A stretch of DNA of 39,920 nt from an uncultured Collinsella sp. (GTDB lineage: Bacteria > Actinomycetota > Coriobacteriia > Coriobacteriales > Coriobacteriaceae), in contig UQHR01000021.1 of assembly GCA_900540905.1 (NCBI GenBank), positions 1 through 39,920 on the forward strand. The letters run 5' to 3'. The notes below the pieces were generated by a model. That model searched no databases and was not told the origin of the DNA. It worked only from the letters and a program-made list of their open reading frames with translations. Position numbers and translations under genes: made by a program. How positions within the stretch are numbered: position 1 is the stretch's first letter; each line of letters begins with the position of its first letter. Shown in pieces: positions 30,963-39,824 of the stretch.

Positions 30963-30981
30963 AAGCCGCGCGGGCGGCTAC
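30963..30981 (-). terminator. Weak terminator of the ECF transporter operon
   Basis: AGCCGC-CCGC-GCGGCT followed by TTGCC on the minus strand, about 19 bases after the cbiO stop. The T-run is poor. Confidence 0.3.
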
Positions 30982-30999
30982 GCACGCTCTACGCAGCAA

Positions 31000-31794
31000 C
31001 TAGTCCGTAGTACCGCTTTCGGTTCCATACGACGGCGAAGGCGCCTCGACCACATGGTGATATCGATCGATATAGATTGCACGGGCACCCAGGCGTCGCA
31101 CCAAATCCTGGTGATGCGTGCTCATCAAGACCGTCTTACCCGCCGCGACGTAGGCCAGCAAGAAGTTGACCACGATGTCGCATGAATCCTCGTCGAGCCC
31201 ATTGGTGGGCTCATCGAGCACTAGGATATCGGGGTTCATCGATACAACTGCCGCCAGCGCCACACGCTTCTTTTGCCCGCCCGAGAGCTGATAGGGAGAG
31301 GCGTCGGCAAGGTCGGCAACCTGGAACAGCCCCATGGCATCGCGCACGCGGCGCTCGAGCTCGTCTGCCGGCAGCCCCATCTGCGCGGGACCAAAAGCAA
31401 CTTCCTCGCCCACCGTGGCGCAGAACAGCTGGGCATCGGCGTTTTGGAACACGAAGCCCACGCGCTGGTGGAACTTCTGAGCAGCAGCAGAATCCTTCAG
31501 ATACGCCGCATCGACCACGTGCCCGTCAAACAGGTATGCCCCTGCGTCCGCGAGTTCAAGGCCGTTAATAAGACGCATAATCGTCGTCTTGCCGCAGCCG
31601 TTGGGACCGAGCAGGGCAACGAGTTCACCACGATCGACCTGCAGCGACACGCCATCGACAACCGTATGCCCCGCATAGGAGAACACCACGTCGCGCAGCT
31701 CGATGAGCGGAACGACCTCGGCGCCGCCCACACCGTTCGTGCCCGCCGCACTATTCATATCGATCGTCAAAACGTCGCCCTTCCCCATTTGCAT
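31000..31794 (-). CDS. cbiO: ECF transporter ATPase, CbiO/NikO type
   Basis: 264 residues. After an N-terminal extension of about 30, the ABC ATPase core shows Walker A LLGPNGCGKTT (about 61-71), the Q-loop VFQNADAQLF, signature LSGGQKKR, Walker B ILVLDEPTNGLDEDS and the H-loop STHHQD. It drives metal uptake by the CbiM-CbiQ complex. Start is uncertain: ATG 31794, 31788 or the later MNSAAG (31758) all fit. It lies 22 bases after cbiQ and is the last gene of the operon. Confidence 0.93.
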   Translation of the reverse strand: MQMGKGDVLTIDMNSAAGTNGVGGAEVVPLIELRDVVFSYAGHTVVDGVSLQVDRGELVALLGPNGCGKTTIMRLINGLELADAGAYLFDGHVVDAAYLKDSAAAQKFHQRVGFVFQNADAQLFCATVGEEVAFGPAQMGLPADELERRVRDAMGLFQVADLADASPYQLSGGQKKRVALAAVVSMNPDILVLDEPTNGLDEDSCDIVVNFLLAYVAAGKTVLMSTHHQDLVRRLGARAIYIDRYHHVVEAPSPSYGTESGTTD

Positions 31795-31816
31795 CCCCAG
31801 TCGGAACCAGCAGCGC

Positions 31817-32653
31817 CTACAGCACGGCGCACAACACTGTCAGCAGCGCCACGCCGGCCGCATAGGCCGCATCGCGCCAGCCAAACCTGGCGCGCGCGGG
31901 AGCCGGATACGCACCGGCAAAGCCGCGGCAAAGCATAGCCTCGTCCATCGCGCGGCTGCATTTCATCGCCTTGATAAAGGTCATGCCCATGATACCCGCG
32001 ATCGAATCGGTACGCGAAAATCCCTCGGGCGCACGGCCAACGCTGCGCAGCATGACCGATTCGCACAGATCGTGCGCCGTACGACCCAGCAGCTCGATGT
32101 GCTTGAGCGCCATATCAAACGTAAAGATAACTTCGTCGGGTAGATGCAGCATCTTGAGCGCCGCCGACATGCGGCTCCACGTGAGGGTCCACGAAACGCC
32201 CAGCACCAGCGACACATTAATGAAGGTCTTGAGCGCAATCTTGAGCATGGCGCCCGTAGCGGAAGCACCCAGCAGCAGGGCAGGCAGCGCCAAAACCACT
32301 GCGAGCCCCGCGGCGCCAAGCGCCGGCACAAAGGTCGCGCGCAGCCCGCGTATGGGACGCACGGCAACGAGCACCAGCGCAATGGCCGCCATCAACATGA
32401 GGTACAGCGGGCTTTGTGTCAGGCACACGCACAGGACGCAAACGAATATCCCCACCAGGCGCACCGGAGCCGAAACGCAAGAAAGGGCGCGGTCGACCAT
32501 CGACCCGCCCTCGTGCGCGCCTCCACCCAGGCGAACCCGCTCAAGCAGGCTCGCCAGGTGCAGGACGTTCTTTTGCATCACGCGATGACGAGTGCCCGTG
32601 GGCTCGTATCGCTCCTCGGCCGCAAGCCAGCTAGGCAGCTCGACCATCGCCAT
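31817..32653 (-). CDS. cbiQ: ECF transporter transmembrane protein, CbiQ/NikQ type
   Basis: 278 residues. After a hydrophilic N-terminus of about 60, the membrane helices (LVGIFVCVLCVCL, LYLMLMAAIALVLVAV, FVPALGAAGLAVVLALPALLL and the C-terminal pair) are plain. The two EcfT coupling helices carry the ARG/SRG type motifs as MLRSVGRAPEGF and MDEAMLCRGFAGAY. It couples CbiO to the substrate protein CbiM. ATG 32653 overlaps the cbiM end by 23 bases. Confidence 0.92.
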   Translation of the reverse strand: MAMVELPSWLAAEERYEPTGTRHRVMQKNVLHLASLLERVRLGGGAHEGGSMVDRALSCVSAPVRLVGIFVCVLCVCLTQSPLYLMLMAAIALVLVAVRPIRGLRATFVPALGAAGLAVVLALPALLLGASATGAMLKIALKTFINVSLVLGVSWTLTWSRMSAALKMLHLPDEVIFTFDMALKHIELLGRTAHDLCESVMLRSVGRAPEGFSRTDSIAGIMGMTFIKAMKCSRAMDEAMLCRGFAGAYPAPARARFGWRDAAYAAGVALLTVLCAVL

Positions 32654-33716
32654 GGGCTCCGCTTTCCTTGACCGTCAGCGAGATCAGACGGAATGCGATG
32701 GTGAGCACCGCCACGCCAATCACGCCGGACAAGATATACATGGCAGCCTGACCGGCAAAGCCGAGACCCTGCTCCTCGGAATAGGCCTGCAGGTAATCAC
32801 CCGTAGGCAGAGCGTCGGCAAAGGTCGGGGTGTCGAGACCGACCGAAGCCTGCAGGCTGTCGTCGCCAGCCTCCTGAACGGCGGTCGCGGCGCCCTCGGC
32901 GTCCCACTCACCCCAGGCGTCACCCGTGGCCAGCAGGCCCAGCGGCGTGGCCACGACAAGCACGGCAACCAAGATGAGCGTGGGGACCAGCGAGGTCTTC
33001 TTTGCAGCAGCGCCCTCGGCAGCAAGCTGTCCATCGGCGGCTTCGGGGCCGACGATAACGCTCGGCGCCGTCTTCTTGATGAAACCGTAGATAGCGGCCG
33101 TCGCCACGCCCTCGATCACGCCGGCAACCAGCATATGCGGGATCAACATGGCCGGAATAGCCACGGACAGCGGGAAGGGGCAGTACAGCGGAGCACCCGA
33201 GGCGTTGGTGAAGAGCATCGGCTGAATGCCAAACTCGATGGCAGCGCACAGGGCCGCCAGGCACAGGCCGACCCAGCCGCTTACGATGGCCGAAACCGAG
33301 GTGCCCCAGCTCTTGTCGTGCAGACGGCTGTTGAGCGCGCGGAATACCATGGCGGCAACAAACGGCAGCACGAAGGCCATGTTAAAGCAGTTGGCCCCAA
33401 AGGACAGGATGCCGCCGTCGCCAAACAGCAGCGCCTGCAGCGCCAGTGCGACCGAAACCGCGATGGCCGCAGCCTCCGGGCCCAACAGCAGTGCAATGAG
33501 CGCGCCGCCGACGGCGTGACCCGTGGTGCCACCGGGCAGCGGCACGTTGAACATCATGAGCAAAAAGGAGAACGCGGCGCAGATGCCCAGGAAAGCCATG
33601 TGTTCGCGATCGAGCGTGGCGCGTACTTTCTTGATGCAGTGGACCCACACGGGAACCATCGCCACCGCCATGACGGCATCAGTCTGCGGGGACAGATAAT
33701 TATCTGGAATGTGCAT
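32631..33716 (-). CDS. cbiM: ECF nickel/cobalt substrate-binding protein, CbiM fused to a PDGLE/CbiN-like domain
   Basis: 361 residues. The N-terminal MHIPDNYLSP is the CbiM/NikM opening, in which the free amino end and His2 bind the metal. Several membrane helices follow to about 220 (including PLPGGTTGHAVGGALIALLLGPEAA, a CbiM signature). After a short linker comes the CbiN-like PDGLE domain (VATPLGLLATGDAWGEW, near 255-271) and a last membrane helix. The fused form is common among nickel transporters. It takes Ni2+ or Co2+ into the cell with CbiQ and CbiO. ATG 33716 follows GGGAGG. The upstream operator favours nickel. Confidence 0.93.
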   Translation of the reverse strand: MHIPDNYLSPQTDAVMAVAMVPVWVHCIKKVRATLDREHMAFLGICAAFSFLLMMFNVPLPGGTTGHAVGGALIALLLGPEAAAIAVSVALALQALLFGDGGILSFGANCFNMAFVLPFVAAMVFRALNSRLHDKSWGTSVSAIVSGWVGLCLAALCAAIEFGIQPMLFTNASGAPLYCPFPLSVAIPAMLIPHMLVAGVIEGVATAAIYGFIKKTAPSVIVGPEAADGQLAAEGAAAKKTSLVPTLILVAVLVVATPLGLLATGDAWGEWDAEGAATAVQEAGDDSLQASVGLDTPTFADALPTGDYLQAYSEEQGLGFAGQAAMYILSGVIGVAVLTIAFRLISLTVKESGAHGDGRAA

Positions 33717-33773
33717 GTACGCCTCCCGGTTATCGGCGCACGGAATTGCAACGCCGCTTGAATCACCTTTCCA

Positions 33774-33801
33774 GTGTTACGTAATGTCAGATTCGTAACA
33801 C
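33774..33801. promoter_or_regulatory. Candidate NikR operator at the cbiM promoter
   Basis: GTGTTAC, 14 bases, GTAACAC (a perfect seven-base inverted repeat, extended by one base on the inside: GTGTTACG/CGTAACAC). It lies just downstream of the cbiM -10 box, where a bound repressor would block transcription. As I recall, a NikR site class of the form GTGTTAC-N13/14-GTAACAC has been described in other bacteria. Confidence 0.65.
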
Positions 33802-33811
33802 GCCGCGGGCT

Positions 33812-33840
33812 ATCATAGCAAAACGGCGCACTGCCGACAA
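33812..33840 (-). promoter_or_regulatory. Promoter of the cbiM-cbiQ-cbiO operon
   Basis: On the minus strand TTGTCG (33835-33840), 17 bases, then TATGAT (33812-33817). The -35 falls in the loop region of the pheT terminator hairpin. Confidence 0.6.
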
Positions 33841-33856
33841 AGCAGCACGCCGTTAT
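33822..33856 (-). terminator. Terminator of pheS-pheT
   Basis: The minus strand gives AACGGCG-t-GCTGC-TTTGTC-GGCAG-t-GCGCCGTT then TTGC, about 107 bases after the pheT stop. The stem is good, the T-run short. Confidence 0.65.
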
Positions 33857-33962
33857 GTAATGCGCGTGTCATATATGCAGGCTCAACGGTGCCTTATACC
33901 GAAAACAGCAGTCACGTAGGACTCGGCAGCAGCCACCGCTGACCCATACCCCAGCGCAGGAC

Positions 33963-36416
33963 CTAGCCGCGGACCTCGCCGTTTACGCCCTTGCACACCT
34001 TGGTGACGATCTTCTGGTGCGCTTTCTCGACCTCTTCGCTGGTGAGCGTATGGTCTTCGGAGCGATACGTAAGCGCAAAGGCCATGGACTTCTTGCCCAC
34101 GCCCACGCGGACCGGATCGCGGTAGACGTCGAACAGGCGCACACCCTCGAGCAGCTTGCCGCCGGCGCTGATGATACGGCGCTCAAGGTCCTCGCAGGTC
34201 ACGGCATTGTCGACCACGATAGCGAGGTCGTGCTCAACGGCCGGGTACTGCGAGAACTCACGGTAGTTCTCCTGGTTGCGGGCGCCCTTGATCAGCTTGT
34301 CCAAATCGAGCTCAAAGGCAACGACGACCTCATCGATGCCCATCGCCTCGCGCGCCTCGGGGTGAATCTCGCCAACCCAGCCCAGCACGGTGCCGCCGGA
34401 CAGGACCTCGGCCGCACGACCCGGCTGCAGGAAGGCATAGCCCTCGCCCTCGACGGGACGGAAGCGAACCTTCTCGATGCGCAGCTGGGCAAGCAGCTCC
34501 TCGACAATGCCCTTGCCAAAGAAGAAACGCAGCTTGCGGTACTTCATGTTCCAGGACTGCTCGCTCCACTGGCCCGAGAGCACACCCGCCACGGACTTGG
34601 TCTCCTTGGGCAGGCTGGCGTTCTCGCGACCGTGGAACAGGCTGCCGACCTCGTACAGGTGCACATTGGGCGTGCCGTGGGCCTCGTTGTAGGCCACGGA
34701 CTGCAGCAGGCCCGGTAGCAGCGAGCGGCGCATCTCGGTCTGCTCGGCGACCAACGGGTTCATGAGCACCACGGGGCAACCGCGGCCCTCGGTGGACATG
34801 CCGATCTTCTCCAGGTCGCCCGGGGCGGCAAAGCCAAAGGTCGTGGTCTCGTTGAGGCCGCAGGCGCGCAGGATCTCGCCGACCTTACGAGTGAGCTTCT
34901 GCTCGCGGGTCAGACCGCCGATGTGGTTCTTGGCAGCCGGAATGGTCGCCGTGACGCGGCCCATGCCCCATAGGCGCAAGACCTCCTCGATCAGGTCGAT
35001 CTCACGCGGCAGGTCGGGACGGAAGCTCGGCGGCGTGACCATAAAGTCCTCGCCGTCGCGCTCGACGGTGCAGCCCAGGCGGGTGAGCGAGCGCTCGATA
35101 AAGTCGGACTCGATGTCGGCACCGCAGATGGCGTGCACGCGGGCCAGGCGCAGCTTGATGCTGTCGATGGTCTTGGGCGCGGGGAACACGTCCACATAGC
35201 CGGGAGCGACCTCGCCGCCGGCGATCTCCTCAATCAGCGCGCAGGTAACGTTGGCAACATCCACGCAGCCGGTCTCGTCAACCTGGCGCTCAAAGCGAAT
35301 GGAGGCGTCGGAGATCAGCGAAAGGTCGCGGCTGGTGTGCGAGGTGCGGCCGGCGTTGAAGCAGGCGCTCTCGACCATCACGTCAACGGTATCGTCCTCG
35401 ATCTCGGAATCCATGCCACCCATAACGCCGGCCAACGCCACGGGGCGCTCGCCGTCGGTGATGAGGCCCATGCCGGCGTCGAGCACGCGCTCCTCGCCGT
35501 CGAGCGTCGTGAACTTCTCGTCCTGCTGGGCGGCACGAACCACCACACGACGGTGGCCATCGCGCTCGGCAAAGGTGTCCAGGTCAAAGGCGTGCAGCGG
35601 CTGACCGGTGAGCATCATCACGTAGTTGGTGATGTCGACGATGTTGTTGTGCGGGCGCACACCCAGGGCGTTGAGGCGCTTGACCATCCAGTCTGGCGAC
35701 GGGCCGACCTTGACGTTGCGCACGATGCGGGCAACGTAGCGGTCGCACAGGCCCTCGTCGGCGATCTCGACGGAAAGCTCGTCGTCGGTCGCGCGGCCGG
35801 ACTCGGCCTTGATGGCGGGCAGCTCAACGTGGAAATCGCGGTCGAAGATAGCGCCGGTCTCGCGGGCCATGCCGATCATGGACAGGCAGTCGGGACGGTT
35901 GGGCGTGATCTCGCAGTCGAGCACGGTGTCGCTCGAGCCCACGTACTCGGCAAACGGCATGCCGCAGGGCGTGTCCTCGGGCAGGATCATGATGCCGGAG
36001 TGGTCGCCGCCCAGGCCGAGCTCGCGCGCGGAGCAGTTCATGCCCATAGACACGACGCCGCGAAGCTTGCTCTTCTTGATCTTGACGTCGCCGGGCAGGA
36101 CAGCGCCGATCATGGCCGTGACAATGTGGTCGCCGGCCTCGAAGTTCTGCGCGCCGCAGACGATCTGCAGCGGAGCGGGGTTGCCGTCGGCGTCGAGGTT
36201 CTTGTCGCCCACGTCGACCGAGCACACATACATGTGGTCGCTATCGGGGTGAGGGGTCTTGGTGAGCACCTTGGCGGTCACCACGTGGTCGAAGGACTCG
36301 CCCACGGTGTCGATCGCCTCGACCTCGGTGCCGGTACGGATATATTCGTCCGAAAGGGTCTTGGGATCCTCCGGAATATCGATCATGGTCTTGAGCCAGT
36401 CGTAAGAAACACGCAT
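33963..36416 (-). CDS. pheT: Phenylalanine--tRNA ligase beta chain
   Basis: Large subunit of the alpha2-beta2 PheRS, which helps bind tRNA-Phe and edits Tyr-tRNA-Phe. 817 residues. N-terminal MRVSYDWLKTMIDIP; EMAP-type tRNA-binding fold at about 40-150 (VVTAKVLTKTPHPDSDHMYVCSVDVG); B3/B4 editing region (about 200-390) and B5 domain (about 400-480); catalytic-like domain; and the C-terminal anticodon-binding ferredoxin-like FDX-ACB domain (FSQYPAVEHDLAIVVDNAVTCEDLERRI onward). ATG 36416 follows GGAGAG. It lies 184 bases after pheS, a wide gap for this pair, with a structured spacer. Confidence 0.97.
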   Translation of the reverse strand: MRVSYDWLKTMIDIPEDPKTLSDEYIRTGTEVEAIDTVGESFDHVVTAKVLTKTPHPDSDHMYVCSVDVGDKNLDADGNPAPLQIVCGAQNFEAGDHIVTAMIGAVLPGDVKIKKSKLRGVVSMGMNCSARELGLGGDHSGIMILPEDTPCGMPFAEYVGSSDTVLDCEITPNRPDCLSMIGMARETGAIFDRDFHVELPAIKAESGRATDDELSVEIADEGLCDRYVARIVRNVKVGPSPDWMVKRLNALGVRPHNNIVDITNYVMMLTGQPLHAFDLDTFAERDGHRRVVVRAAQQDEKFTTLDGEERVLDAGMGLITDGERPVALAGVMGGMDSEIEDDTVDVMVESACFNAGRTSHTSRDLSLISDASIRFERQVDETGCVDVANVTCALIEEIAGGEVAPGYVDVFPAPKTIDSIKLRLARVHAICGADIESDFIERSLTRLGCTVERDGEDFMVTPPSFRPDLPREIDLIEEVLRLWGMGRVTATIPAAKNHIGGLTREQKLTRKVGEILRACGLNETTTFGFAAPGDLEKIGMSTEGRGCPVVLMNPLVAEQTEMRRSLLPGLLQSVAYNEAHGTPNVHLYEVGSLFHGRENASLPKETKSVAGVLSGQWSEQSWNMKYRKLRFFFGKGIVEELLAQLRIEKVRFRPVEGEGYAFLQPGRAAEVLSGGTVLGWVGEIHPEAREAMGIDEVVVAFELDLDKLIKGARNQENYREFSQYPAVEHDLAIVVDNAVTCEDLERRIISAGGKLLEGVRLFDVYRDPVRVGVGKKSMAFALTYRSEDHTLTSEEVEKAHQKIVTKVCKGVNGEVRG

Positions 36417-36503
36417 CTAGCTCTCCTTTCATACTGAAAGCCTGCGAAGAGATGCAGGTGGAAACTTCAACTTTGTGAACATTCCTTACAAAGCGAGGGT
36501 TGT

Positions 36504-36588
36504 CCAAGTGCGGCAGATCGGACCGAAAGAGGAGCGCCGCGTACTTTGGTACGCAAGCGACGAATGAGCGCCGAGGTGCCGTGCTTGG
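36504..36588 (-). other. Large hairpin in the pheS-pheT spacer
   Basis: CCAAGTGCGGCA (36504-36515) pairs with TGCCGTGCTTGG (36577-36588), allowing G-U. Inside lie GAGCGCC words and the perfect small hairpin GCGTAC-TTTG-GTACGC (36539-36554). It has no T-run, so it is not a normal terminator. It may stabilise the message, set subunit ratio or be an inserted repeat. Confidence 0.55.
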
Positions 36589-36600
36589 GCAAGCCGCAGC

Positions 36601-37677
36601 CTAGAACTGATTCAAGAAGCGCATATCACCAGTCATCAACGTGCGCAGGTCGGGCAGGTCGTAGCGCAGGGCCGCGACGCGCTCGGCGCCAATGCCAAAG
36701 GCGAAGCCGGTGTACTTCTCGGGGTCGATGCCGCAGTTGATCAGGACGTTGGGATCAACCATGCCGCAGCCCAGGATCTCGATCCAGCCGCTGTGCTTGC
36801 AGAAGTTGCAGCCCTTGCCGCCGCACACGTGGCAGCTCACGTCCACCTCGCAGCTGGGCTCGGTGAAGGGGAAGAAGTGCGGGCGGTAACGCGTCTTGCG
36901 GTCCTCGCCAAACATGCACTTAACAAAGTAGTCGAGCGTGCCCTTCAGGTCGCCAAAGGTGATGCCCTCGTCGACGACCAGGCCCTCGATCTGGTTGAAC
37001 TGCGGCAGGTGGCAGGCATCGGCCGTGTCGGGACGGTAGACGGTGCCCGGGCAGATCATGTAGATGGGCGGCTTCTGCGACTCCATAGTGTGGATCTGCA
37101 CGCCCGAAGTCTGGGTGCGCAGCAGCACATCGGACTCGCCGTGGGCGTGGGCCTCGGGGTGCGCGACGCTGCCGGGGTTATTGTCGACCACATAGAACGT
37201 GTCGCGAGCCGAGCGGCTCGGGTGATCCATGGGGGCGTTGAGCGCCGTGAAGTTGTAGTAGGAGGTGTCGACCATGGGGCCGGACTCGACAGTGTAGCCG
37301 ATGCCGCAGAAGATGTCCTCGGCCTCCTCGATGATCTGCTTGATCAGGTGCTGGTGACCGATCTGCGGACGGATGCCCGGCAGCGTGATGTCGACGGCAT
37401 CGTGCTCGAGTGCGTGCTTAAGGGCGGCGGCCTTCATCTCGGTCGTGCGCTCGTCGAGCATGCCCTCGATCAGCTGGCGCATCTCGTTGGCGCGCTTGCC
37501 CATAACGGGACGATCCTCGGGGGCGAGCTTGCCCATCATGCGCATCAGGCCGGTGATGCGGCCCTTGCGGCCGAGCAGCGCGACGCGCGCGGCCTCGAGC
37601 TTCTCGGCGTCGTCGGCGCCTGCGACGAGCTCCTTGGCCTCTTCCTCGAGTTTGACCAGATCATCAATCAGACTCAT
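36601..37677 (-). CDS. pheS: Phenylalanine--tRNA ligase alpha chain
   Basis: Catalytic subunit of PheRS. 358 residues from ATG 37677 with AAAGGGAAG upstream. An N-terminal coiled coil (about 1-90, with GRKGRITGLMRMMGKL) is followed by the class II core: GHQHLIKQIIEEAEDIFCGIGY (about 108-130), HTSRSARDTFY in the form DHPSRSARDTFYV, the motif 2 region with RTQTSGVQIHTM and the end GFAFGIGAERVAALRYDLPDLR (motif 3). Two close cysteine pairs (CHVCGGKGCNFC) lie before the last section, as in other PheS. It is controlled by the T-box leader upstream, then followed by pheT. Confidence 0.97.
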   Translation of the reverse strand: MSLIDDLVKLEEEAKELVAGADDAEKLEAARVALLGRKGRITGLMRMMGKLAPEDRPVMGKRANEMRQLIEGMLDERTTEMKAAALKHALEHDAVDITLPGIRPQIGHQHLIKQIIEEAEDIFCGIGYTVESGPMVDTSYYNFTALNAPMDHPSRSARDTFYVVDNNPGSVAHPEAHAHGESDVLLRTQTSGVQIHTMESQKPPIYMICPGTVYRPDTADACHLPQFNQIEGLVVDEGITFGDLKGTLDYFVKCMFGEDRKTRYRPHFFPFTEPSCEVDVSCHVCGGKGCNFCKHSGWIEILGCGMVDPNVLINCGIDPEKYTGFAFGIGAERVAALRYDLPDLRTLMTGDMRFLNQF

Positions 37678-37761
37678 GTCTTCCCTTTCGTCTCTCGCGC
37701 ATCCGCGCTCCGGGACGGCTGACGCCGCCCGATGCTGCGGATGCGCGGCCCGGTTCGGTAA

Positions 37762-38050
37762 CAAAAAACCGCCCTCGGGCATGTGCATTGCCCAAGGACG
37801 GTTAAATTCCGCGGTACCACCTTGTTTGACCCGGCGGATGTCTGGCCCGCCGCGCCCACTCTGCGCCCCTTATCGCGAGGCTCACGGCTTCCCTACTGGG
37901 GCCTCGCTGCCGCCGGCCGCGTGCCCGTTGAGGTCGCTGCTCGGGAGTGAACGCTTGGCCCTTGCCACCGCAGGAAGGCTTGCAGCCCATGACCTTCCCT
38001 CTCTTGCCGGCGACGCGGCGGGCAAAACCCTCTCCGTCAACGCATTGGGC
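37762..38050 (-). promoter_or_regulatory. T-box leader of pheS
   Basis: The conserved T-box AAGGTGGTACCGCGGAA lies at 37807-37823 on the minus strand. Next comes a terminator hairpin, AACCGTCCTTGGGCA pairing with TGCCCGAGGGCGGTT, then TTTTTTG (37762-37804). The 5' part can fold into Stem I, closed by CGTTGA/TCAACG. The most likely specifier codon is UUC (Phe) at 37949-37951, followed by A as usual. Uncharged tRNA-Phe should pair with it and favour antitermination, so pheS-pheT is raised when phenylalanine is short. Confidence 0.9.
37767..37804 (-). terminator. T-box terminator ahead of pheS
   Basis: A stem of about 15 base pairs with one or two G-U pairs and TTTTTT, mutually exclusive with the antiterminator made from the T-box sequence at 37807-37823. 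Confidence 0.88.
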
Positions 38051-38180
38051 TATAGGATAACACATTTCGCGAGCGCATCGCCGCGTTCCGTTTTGTTCGC
38101 GCTGGGTACAAGGCAGGTAGCTGTGCAAACTGGCCGCGCACCCGCTTGCGACGCTCGGCCTGCGAGATTAAGGATACGGT

Positions 38181-39764
38181 ATGGGAAAGAAACTCGATAA
38201 GAAGGCCAAGGCAGCCGTGGCAAAGGCCGCCAAGGGCGTCAAGGCCGCTAAAGTCGACAAGGCCGTCAAAAAGTTCCGCAAACTCGAGGGCAAGCTGTGG
38301 ACTCGCGAGTACCTGCTCAAGATTGCCGAGTTCGATGGAGCGACGATTGCTCCTGCCAACGGCGCTGCCGCCCGTGCCGACGCCATGGGCACGCTTGCCG
38401 GCGAACATCACAAGCTACTGACCTGCGAGAAGTCTGTTGAGCTCGTACGCTCGTTAGCGCGCGAGACGGTCGCCGGCGGCAAAATCGACGACCCGCAGCT
38501 GCTCGACGAGATCCGCGTGCTCGGCCGCGACCAGCGCGAGGCAAGCGTTATTCCTACCGAGGAGGCCGAGGCCTGGACCAGGCTCACCTGCGAGGCCGAC
38601 GCCGTGTGGCACAAGGCCAAGACGGCCAACGACTGGGCGAGTTTTGAGCCCTATGTGGATAGAATCATCGCCCAACTTAAGCATCAGGCCGAACTCATGG
38701 ACCCCAAGCGCGACCCATACGACGTTTGGCTCGACCAGTACGAGCGCGGCCTTTCCGCCAAGAGCTTCGATGCGTTTTGCGATGAGGTCAAGGCGACGGT
38801 CGTGCCGCTCGTGCACGCCATCGGCGAGCGCGGCCAGCAGCCCGCTGCCGACTTTTTGCACGCCCGCGTGCCCGAGGCCGCCCAGCGCGCCATGAGCTTC
38901 GACCTTATGAAGCTCGTCGGCCTGAACCTGAACGACACCACGCTTGCCTTTACCGAACACCCGTTTAGCGAGGGCTTTGCCGTGGGTGACGCGCGCATCG
39001 CGACACACATCTACGAGAACGATTGCATCTCCAACGTCTACAGCATCATCCACGAGGCGGGACATGCCATGTACGAGCTGGGCGTCAATCCCGCCTATGC
39101 GCGCACCTGTCTTGAGGGCGGCACCTCCATGGGCATCCACGAGAGCCAGAGCCGCTTTTTCGAGAACACCGTGGGTCGCAGCCGCGCCTTTATGGGACCG
39201 CTGCTCGAGGTGCTGCGCCGCCACGCACCCGAGGTCTACGGCGACGTCGACGAGGACACGCTCTACCACGCCGTGAACATCGCGCAGCCTTCGCTGATCC
39301 GCACCGAGGCCGACGAGCTCACCTATCCGCTGCACGTTATGGTGCGCTACGAGATCGAGCGCATGCTGTTTGCCGGCGAGGCCACGGCCAAGGACATCCC
39401 CGCGCTTTGGAACCGCTTCATGGATGAGTACCTGGGCATTCCCGTTCCCGACGACACGCACGGCTGCCTACAGGATACGCACTGGAGCGGCGGCTCGTTT
39501 GGCTACTTCCCCACCTATGCGCTGGGCAGCGCCTACGACGCCATGTTTGTGCCGGCCATGTGCCGCGACGGTGTCGACCTCAACGGCGCCTGTGCGAGCG
39601 ACGACCTGACACCCGTCCGCGCCTGGCTGGGCGAGCACATTTGGCAGTGGGGCCGCGCCAAGGACGCGCCGGAGCTCATCAAGGGCGCGTGCGGCATGGC
39701 GTTCGATGCCCGCTACTACTGCAGCTACCTGCAGGACAAGTTCACCACGCTCTACGAGCTGTAA
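38181..39764 (+). CDS. M32 family metallocarboxypeptidase (Taq type)
   Basis: Zinc carboxypeptidase that removes C-terminal residues from peptides in the cytoplasm. 527 residues. HEAGH (about 290-294) with the following Glu, HESQSRFFEN (about 320-329), and IRTEADELTYPLHVMVRYEIE (about 373-393) are the M32 marks; the family's DxRxT-type region reads VGDARIATHIYEND. The first 35 residues are an added stretch rich in Lys, Ala and Val (KKAKAAVAKAAKGVKAAKVDKAVKK), not part of the known fold. ATG 38181 follows AAGGA. It is a single gene with a terminator at 39787. Confidence 0.94.
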   Translation: MGKKLDKKAKAAVAKAAKGVKAAKVDKAVKKFRKLEGKLWTREYLLKIAEFDGATIAPANGAAARADAMGTLAGEHHKLLTCEKSVELVRSLARETVAGGKIDDPQLLDEIRVLGRDQREASVIPTEEAEAWTRLTCEADAVWHKAKTANDWASFEPYVDRIIAQLKHQAELMDPKRDPYDVWLDQYERGLSAKSFDAFCDEVKATVVPLVHAIGERGQQPAADFLHARVPEAAQRAMSFDLMKLVGLNLNDTTLAFTEHPFSEGFAVGDARIATHIYENDCISNVYSIIHEAGHAMYELGVNPAYARTCLEGGTSMGIHESQSRFFENTVGRSRAFMGPLLEVLRRHAPEVYGDVDEDTLYHAVNIAQPSLIRTEADELTYPLHVMVRYEIERMLFAGEATAKDIPALWNRFMDEYLGIPVPDDTHGCLQDTHWSGGSFGYFPTYALGSAYDAMFVPAMCRDGVDLNGACASDDLTPVRAWLGEHIWQWGRAKDAPELIKGACGMAFDARYYCSYLQDKFTTLYEL

Positions 39765-39786
39765 GGCATAACCGACACGCCAACGC

Positions 39787-39824
39787 AAAGGGGGCGCCGC
39801 GGAACCAATCCGCGGCGCCCCTTT
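39787..39824 (+). terminator. Terminator of the M32 gene
   Basis: AAAGGGGGCGCCGCGGA-ACCAA-TCCGCGGCGCCCCTTT, a long stem 22 bases after the stop. T-run of three. Confidence 0.85.
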
